A stretch of 16,029 nt of DNA from TMED14 sp041158165 (GTDB lineage: Bacteria; Bacteroidota; Bacteroidia; Flavobacteriales; Schleiferiaceae), in the NCBI GenBank assembly GCA_041158165.1, contig JBEBBW010000032.1, positions 1-16,029 of the forward strand, read 5' to 3'. The notes under the pieces were generated by a model. The model was given only the letters and a program-made list of their open reading frames with translations, made no database searches and was not told where the DNA came from. Numbering within the stretch: position 1 is the first letter of the stretch; each line of letters starts with the position of its first letter. This document shows positions 1-7,248 of this stretch, in pieces. Position numbers and translations under genes: made by a program.

Positions 1-1297
1 CGGAATGGCGATTGCAATGGCCCAAGAGGGCGGCATCGGCGTACTCCACAAGAATTTGACGGCGGAGCGCCAAGCCATGGAAGTGCGCAAGGTCAAGCGC
101 GCCGAGTCGGGCATGATTCTCGATCCCGTCACGCTCACGGCGGACGCGACGATCGGAGAAGCCAAGAAGTTAATGGCCGAGTACCGCATCGGTGGAATTC
201 CTGTGGTGGACTCCGCCAAAAAATTGATCGGCATCATTACGAACCGCGACCTACGCTTTGAGCACGACGACACCCGCAACGTGGGTGAGGTGATGACGGC
301 CGAAGGACTGGTGACCGCCGCAGAAAACACCACGATGGAGCAGGCCGAAGTCATTCTGCAGCGCAACAAAATCGAGAAACTCCCGGTGGTGAAGGCCGAC
401 GGGACCCTGCTCGGGCTGATTACCTACCGCGACATTAGCAAGAAGCGCACGAAGCCCTTCAGCAACATTGACGCCTTTGGCCGGCTTCGGGTGGCTGCGG
501 CAGTGGGCGTGACAGGTGACGTGCTGGAAAGGGTAGCGGAATTGGTCAACGCCAACGTAGACGCGATTGTGGTTGACACCGCACACGGCCACACGCGCGG
601 TGTAGTTGACGTGCTTCAAAAAATTAAAAAGGCCTTCCCGAACCTGGATGTCGTGGTGGGCAACATCGCGACCGCTGAAGCGGCCAAATACCTAGTGGAG
701 GCGGGAGCCGACGCCGTGAAGGTGGGCATCGGCCCAGGTTCCATCTGTACGACCCGTGTGGTCGCCGGAGTGGGCGTTCCCCAACTGAGTGCCGTGATGG
801 CCGTCGCTCAAGCGATCAAAGGTTCGGGCGTTCCCGTGATTGCAGATGGCGGAATTCGCTACACCGGCGACATTGTTAAGGCCATCGCGGCCGGCGCCGA
901 CAGCGTGATGCTGGGTTCGATGTTCGCGGGCACCGAAGAAGCTCCGGGCGACACGATTATTTTGGACGGACGTCGCTACAAGAGCTACCGCGGCATGGGC
1001 TCCCTCGAGGCTATGGAAGCGGGTTCTAAGGACCGCTACTTTCAGGACGTAGAAGACGACGTGAAAAAATTGGTACCCGAAGGCATCGTGGGCCGGGTTC
1101 CGTACAAAGGCCATGTCAACGAGGTGATGTACCAATTCGTGGGCGGACTCCGCGCCGGAATGGGCTACTGTGGCGCCAAGGACATCGCGGCCCTTCAAGA
1201 AAAGGCGCAGTTTGTGCGCATCACGGCAGCCGGCGTGGCCGAAAGCCATCCGCACGACGTGACGATCACCAAGGAGGCTCCGAACTACAGCCGCTAA
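1..1297 (+). CDS. guaB: IMP dehydrogenase, 5'-truncated by the window edge
   Basis: Catalyses the NAD-dependent oxidation of IMP to XMP, the committed step of GMP synthesis, in the cytosol. The visible 430 residues, counted from the Met codon at base 5, begin inside the N-terminal barrel at the conserved AMAQEGGIGVLHKN stretch. About 60 residues of a usual ~490 are therefore missing, and the Met at base 5 is internal rather than the start. Two CBS domains lie at about residues 37-145. The catalytic loop GSICTTRV carries the nucleophile Cys248, the phosphate-binding DGGIRYTGD is at 281-289, the Arg-Tyr dyad is in SKDRYFQ (R344, Y345), and the flap end EGIVGRVPYKG follows. The C-terminus ESHPHDVTITKEAPNYSR is typical. 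It converges on the next gene with only 6 bases between stops. Identity is secure. Confidence 0.97.
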   Translation, partial: GMAIAMAQEGGIGVLHKNLTAERQAMEVRKVKRAESGMILDPVTLTADATIGEAKKLMAEYRIGGIPVVDSAKKLIGIITNRDLRFEHDDTRNVGEVMTAEGLVTAAENTTMEQAEVILQRNKIEKLPVVKADGTLLGLITYRDISKKRTKPFSNIDAFGRLRVAAAVGVTGDVLERVAELVNANVDAIVVDTAHGHTRGVVDVLQKIKKAFPNLDVVVGNIATAEAAKYLVEAGADAVKVGIGPGSICTTRVVAGVGVPQLSAVMAVAQAIKGSGVPVIADGGIRYTGDIVKAIAAGADSVMLGSMFAGTEEAPGDTIILDGRRYKSYRGMGSLEAMEAGSKDRYFQDVEDDVKKLVPEGIVGRVPYKGHVNEVMYQFVGGLRAGMGYCGAKDIAALQEKAQFVRITAAGVAESHPHDVTITKEAPNYSR

Positions 1298-1303
1298 GCT
1301 CGG

Positions 1304-2020
1304 CTAGGGCAGGGGTTCCTGCTGGCGCCGCTCGAATTCTTGGTAGCAGTCAATTAGGCTGACCAAAAGTTCGTAGTCGGTCGCCGTTCGAATGGCGTTT
1401 TGGTTGTAGCGGCAAAATAGGAGGACTTCTTCAATTTTGGCCTCGGTGAGCCCAGTGAGTTCAAACAGGGCCGCTCGGTTTCGGCTTTCGTTGAGCTTAA
1501 CGCGGTATTCGTCGGATGCCACTAACGCAGCTAGTTCTCGGAGCTGGCGCGGACGGTTCCCAAACTGATCGTACAAAAAGTCCACCGGGTTCGCGATGGT
1601 CGGGGCCTTGGGTTTGGGCACGACAATAGCACTTCCCGTGGGGCGAGCGGGTTCCTTGAGGTCAATTTCTCGAGGCAAATTACTCGTGAGTTTGTAGGCG
1701 GTAACCGGAACTTCTTCTAGTAAAAAATTACGCGGCGGCAGGGTGACCCTTAGGGAATCAACTTGGCGCGCAACCTGGTACCGGTAACCGTAGCCCGGGC
1801 GGCTGAACACAAGGGTGTCGTTGAGTCGCGCTTCGATTCGGAATCGGCCGTTTCGGTCGGTGGAGATGCGCTCCTCAGACCGTGCATTGACCACCATCAC
1901 GTCGGGAACGCGTTCGAACGACTTTTCTTCGGTGACGTAGCCCTGCACGACAACGCGCTGTTGGGCTGCGGCAGTCAGCGCCAGTGTAAGCGCCAGGAAG
2001 ATGCTTAAAAAATTCCGCAT
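1304..2020 (-). CDS. Secreted carboxypeptidase-regulatory-like domain protein
   Basis: A 238-residue protein of unknown role. The start at 2020 gives a clean signal peptide (MRNFLSIFLALTLALTAAAQ); an upstream in-frame ATG at 2095 would bury it and overlap the promoter region. Residues ~24-95 look like the carboxypeptidase D regulatory-like beta sandwich common in Bacteroidota: VVVQGYVTEEKSFERVPDV, then TDRNGRFRI and a DTLVFSRPGY strand. The C-terminal half contains NPVDFLYDQFGNRPRQLREL and an acidic, helix-rich tail, similar to a Bacteroidota family of envelope proteins with a small domain after the sandwich. It is probably periplasmic or surface-exposed. It is transcribed alone, divergent from ettA, with a TAAATTTG box 15 bases upstream of the ATG. 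The fold assignment comes from pattern only and no enzymatic residues are visible. Confidence 0.82.
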   Translation of the reverse strand: MRNFLSIFLALTLALTAAAQQRVVVQGYVTEEKSFERVPDVMVVNARSEERISTDRNGRFRIEARLNDTLVFSRPGYGYRYQVARQVDSLRVTLPPRNFLLEEVPVTAYKLTSNLPREIDLKEPARPTGSAIVVPKPKAPTIANPVDFLYDQFGNRPRQLRELAALVASDEYRVKLNESRNRAALFELTGLTEAKIEEVLLFCRYNQNAIRTATDYELLVSLIDCYQEFERRQQEPLP

Positions 2021-2035
2021 GTGCAGGCAAAGTAC

Positions 2036-2043
2036 CAAATTTA
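2036..2043 (-). promoter_or_regulatory. Bacteroidota-type -7 promoter box (TAAATTTG)
   Basis: On the minus strand the sequence reads TAAATTTG, a full match to the Bacteroidota -7 consensus TAnnTTTG. It lies 15 bases before the ATG at 2020 of the secreted protein gene. I do not see a matching -33 TTG at the usual spacing, so the call rests on the -7 box and its position. Confidence 0.45.
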
Positions 2044-2069
2044 TACCGTTCCGTGCGGCATAGAATCGC

Positions 2070-2077
2070 GATATTTG
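2070..2077 (+). promoter_or_regulatory. Possible -7 box upstream of ettA (GATATTTG)
   Basis: GATATTTG matches the Bacteroidota -7 consensus TAnnTTTG except at its first base. It ends 20 bases before the ettA ATG at 2098, in the 77-base gap between the divergent genes. No clear -33 element is seen. A weak, position-supported call. Confidence 0.3.
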
Positions 2078-2097
2078 CAGTTCAATTCGCAGCAACC

Positions 2098-3789
2098 ATG
2101 GCAGACGACAAGAAAGTAATTTTTTCGATGTCGGGAGTGAGCAAAATCCTCCCGAACAACAATAAAGCGATCCTCAAAGACATTTACCTCGGATTTTTCT
2201 ACGGGGCGAAAATTGGCATTATCGGTCTCAACGGTTCGGGTAAGTCGACGCTGCTCAAGATCATCGCCGGAATCGACAAGAGCTACCAGGGCGACGTAGT
2301 GTACTCACCGGGCTACAGCATTGGCTACCTCGAGCAGGAGCCCCAACTCGACGAGACCAAGACCGTCATTGACATCGTCAAAGAGGGTATGGCAGAGACC
2401 GTGGCGGTACTCGAAGAATACAACTCCATCAACGACCAATTTGGCTTGCCCGAGGTGTACGAAAATCCCGACGCCATGGACAAGCTGATGGCGCGCCAGG
2501 CCGAGCTTCAAGACAAAATTGACGCAACCAACGCGTGGGAGCTTGATCAGGTACTTGCCCGTGCGATGGATGCGCTTCAGGTTCCCGACGGCGACACGCC
2601 CATTTCGGTGCTTTCGGGCGGTGAGCGCCGCCGAGTGGCCTTGTGCCGTTTGCTGCTCCAAAATCCAGATATCTTGCTTCTGGACGAACCGACCAACCAC
2701 CTTGACGCCGAGTCTATTTTGTGGCTGGAACACCACCTGCAGCAGTACCCTGGAACGGTAATCGCCGTAACGCACGACCGCTACTTCCTCGACAATGTGG
2801 CGGGATGGATCCTCGAACTCGACCGAGGCGAAGGAATTCCGTGGAAAGGCAACTACTCGAGCTGGCTGGACCAAAAGACCAAGCGCTTGGAGCAAGAAGA
2901 AAAGCAGGCCAGCAAGCGCCGCAAGACCCTTGAGCGCGAGCTGGAGTGGGTGCGCATGAACCCGAAAGGCCGCCAGGCTAAGAGCAAGGCTCGCTTGAAC
3001 AACTACGACAAGTTGATGAGCGAAGAGCAGAAGGACAAGGAGCAGCGCCTGGAGATTTACATTCCCAACGGTCCGCGCCTTGGAACGCACGTCATCGACG
3101 CCCTGCACGTGAAGAAAGCATTCGGTGATAAGCTTCTGTACGAAGACCTGAATTTTACGCTACCTCCAGCGGGTATTGTGGGAATCATTGGTCCGAACGG
3201 AGCGGGTAAGACGACGATCTTCCGCATGATCATGGACCAAATGAAGCCGGACGCCGGCGAATTCAAGATTGGCGAATCCGTCAAGGTGAGCTATGTAGAC
3301 CAGACCCACTCGAAGCTGCACGCCGAAAAATCCATCTTCGAAATCATTGCTGACGGCCAAGAACAGTTTGAAATGGGCGGGCAGATCGTGAATTCGCGCT
3401 CGTACCTGTCGCGCTTCAACTTTAGCGGCGGAGACCAATCCAAAAAGGTTGGCGTGCTGTCGGGCGGGGAGCGCAACCGACTGCACCTGGCCATGGCGTT
3501 GAAGGAAGGCGGAAACGTGCTGCTCCTCGACGAACCGACGAACGACCTCGACATCAACACGCTTCGCGCTCTGGAAGAGGGCTTAGAGAACTTCGCGGGC
3601 TGTGCGGTCATCATCTCGCACGACCGCTGGTTCCTTGACCGCGTGTGTACCCACATTTTGGCCTTTGAAGGCGATTCAGAGGTGTACTACTTCGAAGGCT
3701 CATTTAGCGACTACGAAGAGAACAAGAAGAAGCGACTCGGCGGAGGTTTGGAGCCCAAGAAATTCAAGTACAAAAAGTTAGTCAAGTGA
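2098..3789 (+). CDS. ettA: Energy-dependent translational throttle protein EttA (ABC-F ATPase)
   Basis: A cytosolic ABC-F ATPase of 563 residues. In E. coli, EttA binds the ribosomal E site and gates entry into elongation according to the ATP/ADP ratio. ABC1 has Walker A GLNGSGKST (43-51), signature LSGGERRRV (172-180) and Walker B ILLLDEPTNHLD (192-203, catalytic Glu197). The EttA-type arm insertion lies between Walker A and the signature (about 95-140). A basic, charged linker follows (about 263-320). ABC2 has GPNGAGKTT (365-373), LSGGERNRL (454 on) and LLLDEPTNDLD with Glu479. There are no membrane segments, as expected for ABC-F. The ATG at 2098 gives the family N-terminus MADDKKVIFSM; the in-frame ATG at 2053 adds an unconserved extension. 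The stop overlaps the hisS start by 4 bases, so the two genes are co-transcribed. Confidence 0.95.
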   Translation: MADDKKVIFSMSGVSKILPNNNKAILKDIYLGFFYGAKIGIIGLNGSGKSTLLKIIAGIDKSYQGDVVYSPGYSIGYLEQEPQLDETKTVIDIVKEGMAETVAVLEEYNSINDQFGLPEVYENPDAMDKLMARQAELQDKIDATNAWELDQVLARAMDALQVPDGDTPISVLSGGERRRVALCRLLLQNPDILLLDEPTNHLDAESILWLEHHLQQYPGTVIAVTHDRYFLDNVAGWILELDRGEGIPWKGNYSSWLDQKTKRLEQEEKQASKRRKTLERELEWVRMNPKGRQAKSKARLNNYDKLMSEEQKDKEQRLEIYIPNGPRLGTHVIDALHVKKAFGDKLLYEDLNFTLPPAGIVGIIGPNGAGKTTIFRMIMDQMKPDAGEFKIGESVKVSYVDQTHSKLHAEKSIFEIIADGQEQFEMGGQIVNSRSYLSRFNFSGGDQSKKVGVLSGGERNRLHLAMALKEGGNVLLLDEPTNDLDINTLRALEEGLENFAGCAVIISHDRWFLDRVCTHILAFEGDSEVYYFEGSFSDYEENKKKRLGGGLEPKKFKYKKLVK

Positions 3790-5117
3790 GTCAGGCCCGG
3801 CCAGCTAAGGGAACTCGAGATTTCGCTGCGGCAGAAGTGCTGAAGCGCCGCCACGTTGTGGGCGTACTTCAGTCGGTGTTTGAGCGCTACGGATTTGGTC
3901 CGCTGGAGACCCCTTCTTTTGAGAACCTTGACACGCTGATGGGCAAGTACGGCGAAGAGGGTGATCGCTTGATTTTTAAAATTTTGCGTTCTGGTGACTT
4001 CATGAAGTCGGTGGCGAATCCTGCACTGCCCAAGGCTTCGGAGCTGGCCGACAAAGCCCTTCGCTACGACCTCACGGTGCCTTTCGCGCGCTATGTGGCG
4101 CAAAACGCAGGGCAGCTTGCGATGCCGTTTCGCCGCTACCAAATTCAGCCGGTTTGGCGCGCAGACAATCCCCAAAAGGGGCGTTTTAGGGAGTTTTACC
4201 AGTGCGACGCCGACGTCGTGGGCAGTGCGAGTTTGTGGCAAGAGGTGGAACTCGTAGCCATGTACCACGAGGCGTTTGCTGCGCTGGGGTTAGACGTTAC
4301 CGTGCGGATCAACCACCGCGGGCTGCTTGCCGGCATTGCCGAGGTTGCGGGTCTTGGGGACCAGTTGATTGCGTTCACCGTGGCCTTGGACAAGTTGGAT
4401 AAGGTGGGCGCAGATGGGGTTCGGGCCGAGTGGCGCGAGCGCGGGTTTACCGAAGCGCAGTGTGCCGCGCTCGAGCCTGCCTTGCAGTCGTCAGGCGATG
4501 CCCACGAGGCGCTCGCCCAGATGGAGGCTTGGCTCTCGGGGTCTGAGGTGGGCCTCAAGGCAGTGAGCGAGCTGAAGTGGTTGATGGAGCGCGCCAGCAA
4601 GACCGGAGCGGTGGCGTTGGATTGTACGCTGGCGCGCGGACTGAACTACTACACCGGCTGCATTTTTGAGGTTCAAGCCAAGGGTGTCGCGATGGGCAGT
4701 GTGGGCGGAGGCGGTCGCTACGACAACCTCACCGGCATTTTCGGTGTTTCGGGCTTGAGCGGAGTCGGAATCAGCTTTGGCCTGGACCGCATCGTGCTCT
4801 GCCTCGAGGAACTCAACCTCCTTCCTGAAGTAGCGGCTGGTCCTCAAGTGCTGGTGGTTCAATTCAGTGAAGCCGAGGCAGATTATGCGTTTCGCGTCGC
4901 CTCTGACCTTCGTGCGGTCGGCGTGCGGACGGTCCTTTATCCAGAGCCCGCCAAGATTAAGAAGCAGTTCGATCATGCTGAGCGCATTGGAGCTCAGTGG
5001 GTTGCGCTCACCGGTGCCAACGAAGAAGCGCACGATGTGGTTCAGCTCAAAAACCTGAGCACGGGCGAGCAGCACCAGGTAGCGCGATCTGAGCTAGGTG
5101 CGTTCAACTGGAATTAA
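3786..5117 (+). CDS. hisS: Histidine--tRNA ligase
   Basis: A class II aminoacyl-tRNA synthetase of 443 residues that charges tRNA-His in the cytosol. The start is a GTG inside the GTGA overlap with ettA, giving MSQARPAKGTRDF with the family's N-terminal KGTRDF. Motif 1 falls around ETPSFENLDTL (41-51). Motif 2 contains RRYQIQPVWRADNPQKGRFRE with Arg125. The histidine-binding LARGLNYYTG is at 282-291, the glycine-rich GGGGRYDN starts at 307, and motif 3 has GLDR at 332-335. The C-terminal anticodon-binding domain (about 350-443) includes VRTVLYPEPAKIKKQFDHA. The sequence resembles the eukaryote/archaea-like HisRS form common in Bacteroidota. Its TAA shares the palindrome TTAA (5114-5117) with the stop of the convergent DUF2490 gene. 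Confidence 0.96.
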   Translation: MSQARPAKGTRDFAAAEVLKRRHVVGVLQSVFERYGFGPLETPSFENLDTLMGKYGEEGDRLIFKILRSGDFMKSVANPALPKASELADKALRYDLTVPFARYVAQNAGQLAMPFRRYQIQPVWRADNPQKGRFREFYQCDADVVGSASLWQEVELVAMYHEAFAALGLDVTVRINHRGLLAGIAEVAGLGDQLIAFTVALDKLDKVGADGVRAEWRERGFTEAQCAALEPALQSSGDAHEALAQMEAWLSGSEVGLKAVSELKWLMERASKTGAVALDCTLARGLNYYTGCIFEVQAKGVAMGSVGGGGRYDNLTGIFGVSGLSGVGISFGLDRIVLCLEELNLLPEVAAGPQVLVVQFSEAEADYAFRVASDLRAVGVRTVLYPEPAKIKKQFDHAERIGAQWVALTGANEEAHDVVQLKNLSTGEQHQVARSELGAFNWN

Positions 5118-5734
5118 GGCGCGTAGCGCAGGCCAAGCCGCAGCATGGGGAACGCCTCTTCGAGGTCCTCTTGGGCGTCGTAGTCGCGTTGGATTCCATA
5201 GCCGACCGTGGCTCGCCAGTCCTTTGTAACGAAGTAGTTGATTCCGAGCGTGTAGCGCCTTCGGCGAAGCGGAGACAGCGGGTTAAACTGCTCGTTCCAC
5301 ACTTCGGCGCTTGCCTCGGGTACCCAAGGGCCGAACTTGCGCTCAACGTACAGGCCGTAGCGTACCGGCGCGGCGCGGTTCACGTGGTAGCGCACGCCAA
5401 GCGAAATGTCGGCAAGACGAATGCCCTTGACTTCGGGTTTAACTTTCTTTTCGAGCGCTAGCGTATGCCGTGGCCGTACATTGGCGTTGAGCGGCGCGCG
5501 GAACTCATAAAATACCTTCCAATTGCGGGGCGCGTCGAAGGTGCCGCGGAGGTCTGCAAAATGCTGAAACTCGGCGCTTCGCCAGCGCTGTTCAAGCGAT
5601 GCAGCGAAGTCAAAGCGCTTGTGCAGCTTGATTTTTAGCGTGCTCGAGGCCCAGACCTGCGTTTGCCCGTGGGACGGCAGGGCTGCGCACGCAACCAAGC
5701 ATGCCGCGAAAACCGTGGAGCGCAGTGAGGTCAC
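5114..5734 (-). CDS. DUF2490-type outer-membrane beta-barrel protein
   Basis: A 206-residue exported protein. It starts at a GTG (5734) that overlaps the stop of the upstream 90-aa gene by 4 bases (GTGA). The N-terminus has a signal peptide (hydrophobic STVFAACLVACAALPSHG, likely cleaved near residue 23). The rest is alternating amphipathic strands typical of a small outer-membrane barrel: WASSTLKIKLHKRFDFAASLEQRWR, WKVFYEFRAPL, ISLGVRYHV, RYGLYVERKF, YTLGINYFVTKDWRATVGYGIQ and the terminal MLRLGLRYAP. This pattern, with an early signal and QRW-type strand, fits DUF2490, a Bacteroidota family of unknown function. It could be another small porin-like barrel. The start is fixed by coupling with the upstream gene. 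Confidence 0.78.
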   Translation of the reverse strand: MTSLRSTVFAACLVACAALPSHGQTQVWASSTLKIKLHKRFDFAASLEQRWRSAEFQHFADLRGTFDAPRNWKVFYEFRAPLNANVRPRHTLALEKKVKPEVKGIRLADISLGVRYHVNRAAPVRYGLYVERKFGPWVPEASAEVWNEQFNPLSPLRRRRYTLGINYFVTKDWRATVGYGIQRDYDAQEDLEEAFPMLRLGLRYAP

Positions 5735-6003
5735 AGCCCGAAGAGTGCGATCGCCAGCAGCGCGCTAAACACGATGTACAGCAGCGGGCGAATCATTTTG
5801 TGGACGATGTCTTTGGCGTAGCGTTCGCCGCGAAACGTGAGGATGGCACGGGTTTCGTCAAGCGGATGGGGCGTGATAAGCTTTCGAAGCAGCATTTCCT
5901 GAATGAGGAGCGAGTCCGTCAAGGGGATTCCGCCTTTAGGGTTGGCGTATCGGAAAAAGAGTCCGCGGAAGTACAGCGCGATAATCTGCAGGTCGTGTTG
6001 CAT
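5731..6003 (-). CDS. Small tail-anchored membrane protein of unknown family
   Basis: A 90-residue protein I do not recognise. Residues 1-69 are soluble and rich in basic and hydrophobic residues, with the notable stretches RGLFFRYANPKGGIPLTDS and KLITPHPLDETRAILTFRGE. Residues 70-90 (MIRPLLYIVFSALLAIALFGL) form a single C-terminal membrane segment with almost no tail, giving a tail-anchored topology with the N-terminus probably in the cytosol. It lies 30 bases after the DASH cryptochrome stop on the same strand and overlaps the DUF2490 gene start by 4 bases, so translational coupling to the barrel gene is likely. It may be the sixth gene of the photolyase operon or head its own two-gene unit. 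That it is a gene is supported by the tight packing and coherent hydropathy; its function is unknown. Confidence 0.75.
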   Translation of the reverse strand: MQHDLQIIALYFRGLFFRYANPKGGIPLTDSLLIQEMLLRKLITPHPLDETRAILTFRGERYAKDIVHKMIRPLLYIVFSALLAIALFGL

Positions 6004-6033
6004 ACTGCAATTTAGGGCGTACCGCGCCGTGTT

Positions 6034-7248
6034 TTACCGCAACCAATGGCGCCGAAATGCAGCATCGGGGTCGTAATCCGAAGCCTGTTTGGCGGTGTTG
6101 AACCGACGCACTGGTCTGGGATCGTTGCCAACGCCCGCGATGTAGGCCCAGTTGGCCCAGTTGCTCGCGGGGTCGTAGTCCAGCAGCTGGGATTCAAAGT
6201 ACGCGGCTCCGTATCGCCAGTCAAGGCCCATGTCGTGGATCAGGTACGACGCCACGTTTTGCCGTGCGCGGTTGCTGCTGAATCCGGTGGCTGCGAGTTC
6301 GCGCATCCCGGCATCGACGAAGTCGTCGCCGGTGCGTCCGTCAACCCAACGCTGAAATGCTTTGGCGTTAAAGCCGTTTTTTGGGGCGGTTTCGCGGAAT
6401 CCGTTCTTGTGAAAGAGCCGTGGCCCGGCTTGGTAGGCTACCCATTGGAAGTACTCCCTCCAGAGCAGTTCTACGCGGATCCACTCGACCTCGGGGCTTC
6501 CGTCGAGTTGCTGTTCGAGGGCGAGGCATTCGTGCCAAATTCGGCGTGGACTCAGCGCTCCCGACGCAAGCCAAAGTGAGAATTTCGTCGAGAATTCGGT
6601 GCCGAGGAGGCCATTTCGCCGTGTCTTGTAGGCGGCAGCGCCTTGGGGATTGGCTAAGTACGCGCGCAATCTGGCGAGGGCGTCTTCCTCCGACGGTCCA
6701 AAGGGGACGCAGTGTGTTTCGTGGCGCGGCGATTCGGGGTGCGTACTGACCAAGCAGTCGAGGGGAAAGTCTAGCGACGTTCGCTCGACCTTGTGCCGAA
6801 ACGGGGTGAAGGTAGCCGGCAAGTAGTCAAGGCCGCCGGGGACGTTGCTAGGGGAGCACAGCGTGTGGGTCCAAAAGCCTTGGGCCTTGGAGAATTGGCG
6901 CTGAACCTCCGCTTCCTCTCGGCGTTCGTCCCAGGCTACGGCGTGGCTGTACGCCACTTCGGTTGGGTGGTTGTGCGCAAGCCACTCTGCGGCGGAACCT
7001 TCGGTTTCAACGAGCTCAACGCCGTGGTTGGCTAGGTCGCTTCGCAGGCTGGCTAGGCCGTTGTGAATCCATGCACGGCGCAGGGGACTCAGGCGGGGAA
7101 TACCGCCGATGCCGGTGGCCTCCCGAAGCCCGTTCCACGCGAACAGCGCAACCGTTGGGGTTCCGCGCCGTGCTGCCAAATTCCGAACGTGATCCCAGCA
7201 TTCGTTGTCGTGCAGCCTGCGGTCGTTTCGAAGCCACCAGACAATCAT
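6034..7248 (-). CDS. DASH family cryptochrome/photolyase
   Basis: A 404-residue flavoprotein. The CRY-DASH family repairs cyclobutane pyrimidine dimers, mainly in single-stranded or looped DNA, using FAD with a methenyl-tetrahydrofolate antenna. The N-terminal antenna domain begins MIVWWLRNDRRLHDNE, and the DASH-typical LPATFTPFRHKVE is at 143-155. The FAD domain has YKTRRNGLLGTEFSTKFSLWLASGALSPRRI (207-237), LWREYFQWV (262-270), the FVDAGMREL loop (310-318), SSNRARQNVASYL (324-336) and DWRYGAAYFESQLLDYDPASNWANWAYIAGVGNDPR (343-378). That last block, SNWANWAYIAGVGNDPR, is a hallmark of CRY-DASH over class I CPD photolyases. The protein is at the short end for the family, without a C-terminal extension. 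Its ATG overlaps the stop of the (6-4) photolyase gene by 4 bases (ATGA). Confidence 0.92.
   Translation of the reverse strand: MIVWWLRNDRRLHDNECWDHVRNLAARRGTPTVALFAWNGLREATGIGGIPRLSPLRRAWIHNGLASLRSDLANHGVELVETEGSAAEWLAHNHPTEVAYSHAVAWDERREEAEVQRQFSKAQGFWTHTLCSPSNVPGGLDYLPATFTPFRHKVERTSLDFPLDCLVSTHPESPRHETHCVPFGPSEEDALARLRAYLANPQGAAAYKTRRNGLLGTEFSTKFSLWLASGALSPRRIWHECLALEQQLDGSPEVEWIRVELLWREYFQWVAYQAGPRLFHKNGFRETAPKNGFNAKAFQRWVDGRTGDDFVDAGMRELAATGFSSNRARQNVASYLIHDMGLDWRYGAAYFESQLLDYDPASNWANWAYIAGVGNDPRPVRRFNTAKQASDYDPDAAFRRHWLR

Noticed and set aside
692..1255. A 187-codon open frame antisense to guaB
   Set aside because: A shadow of guaB, with a His/Ala-rich translation lacking any fold pattern.
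2305..3108. A 267-codon open frame antisense to ettA
   Set aside because: It lies wholly inside the conserved ettA gene and its translation has no recognisable domain. Long antisense frames are expected in GC-rich genes.
6012..6033. Possible terminator hairpin after the DASH cryptochrome (GGCG/CGCC stem at 6016-6028)
   Set aside because: The stem is only 4 base pairs and no T-tract follows on the minus strand.
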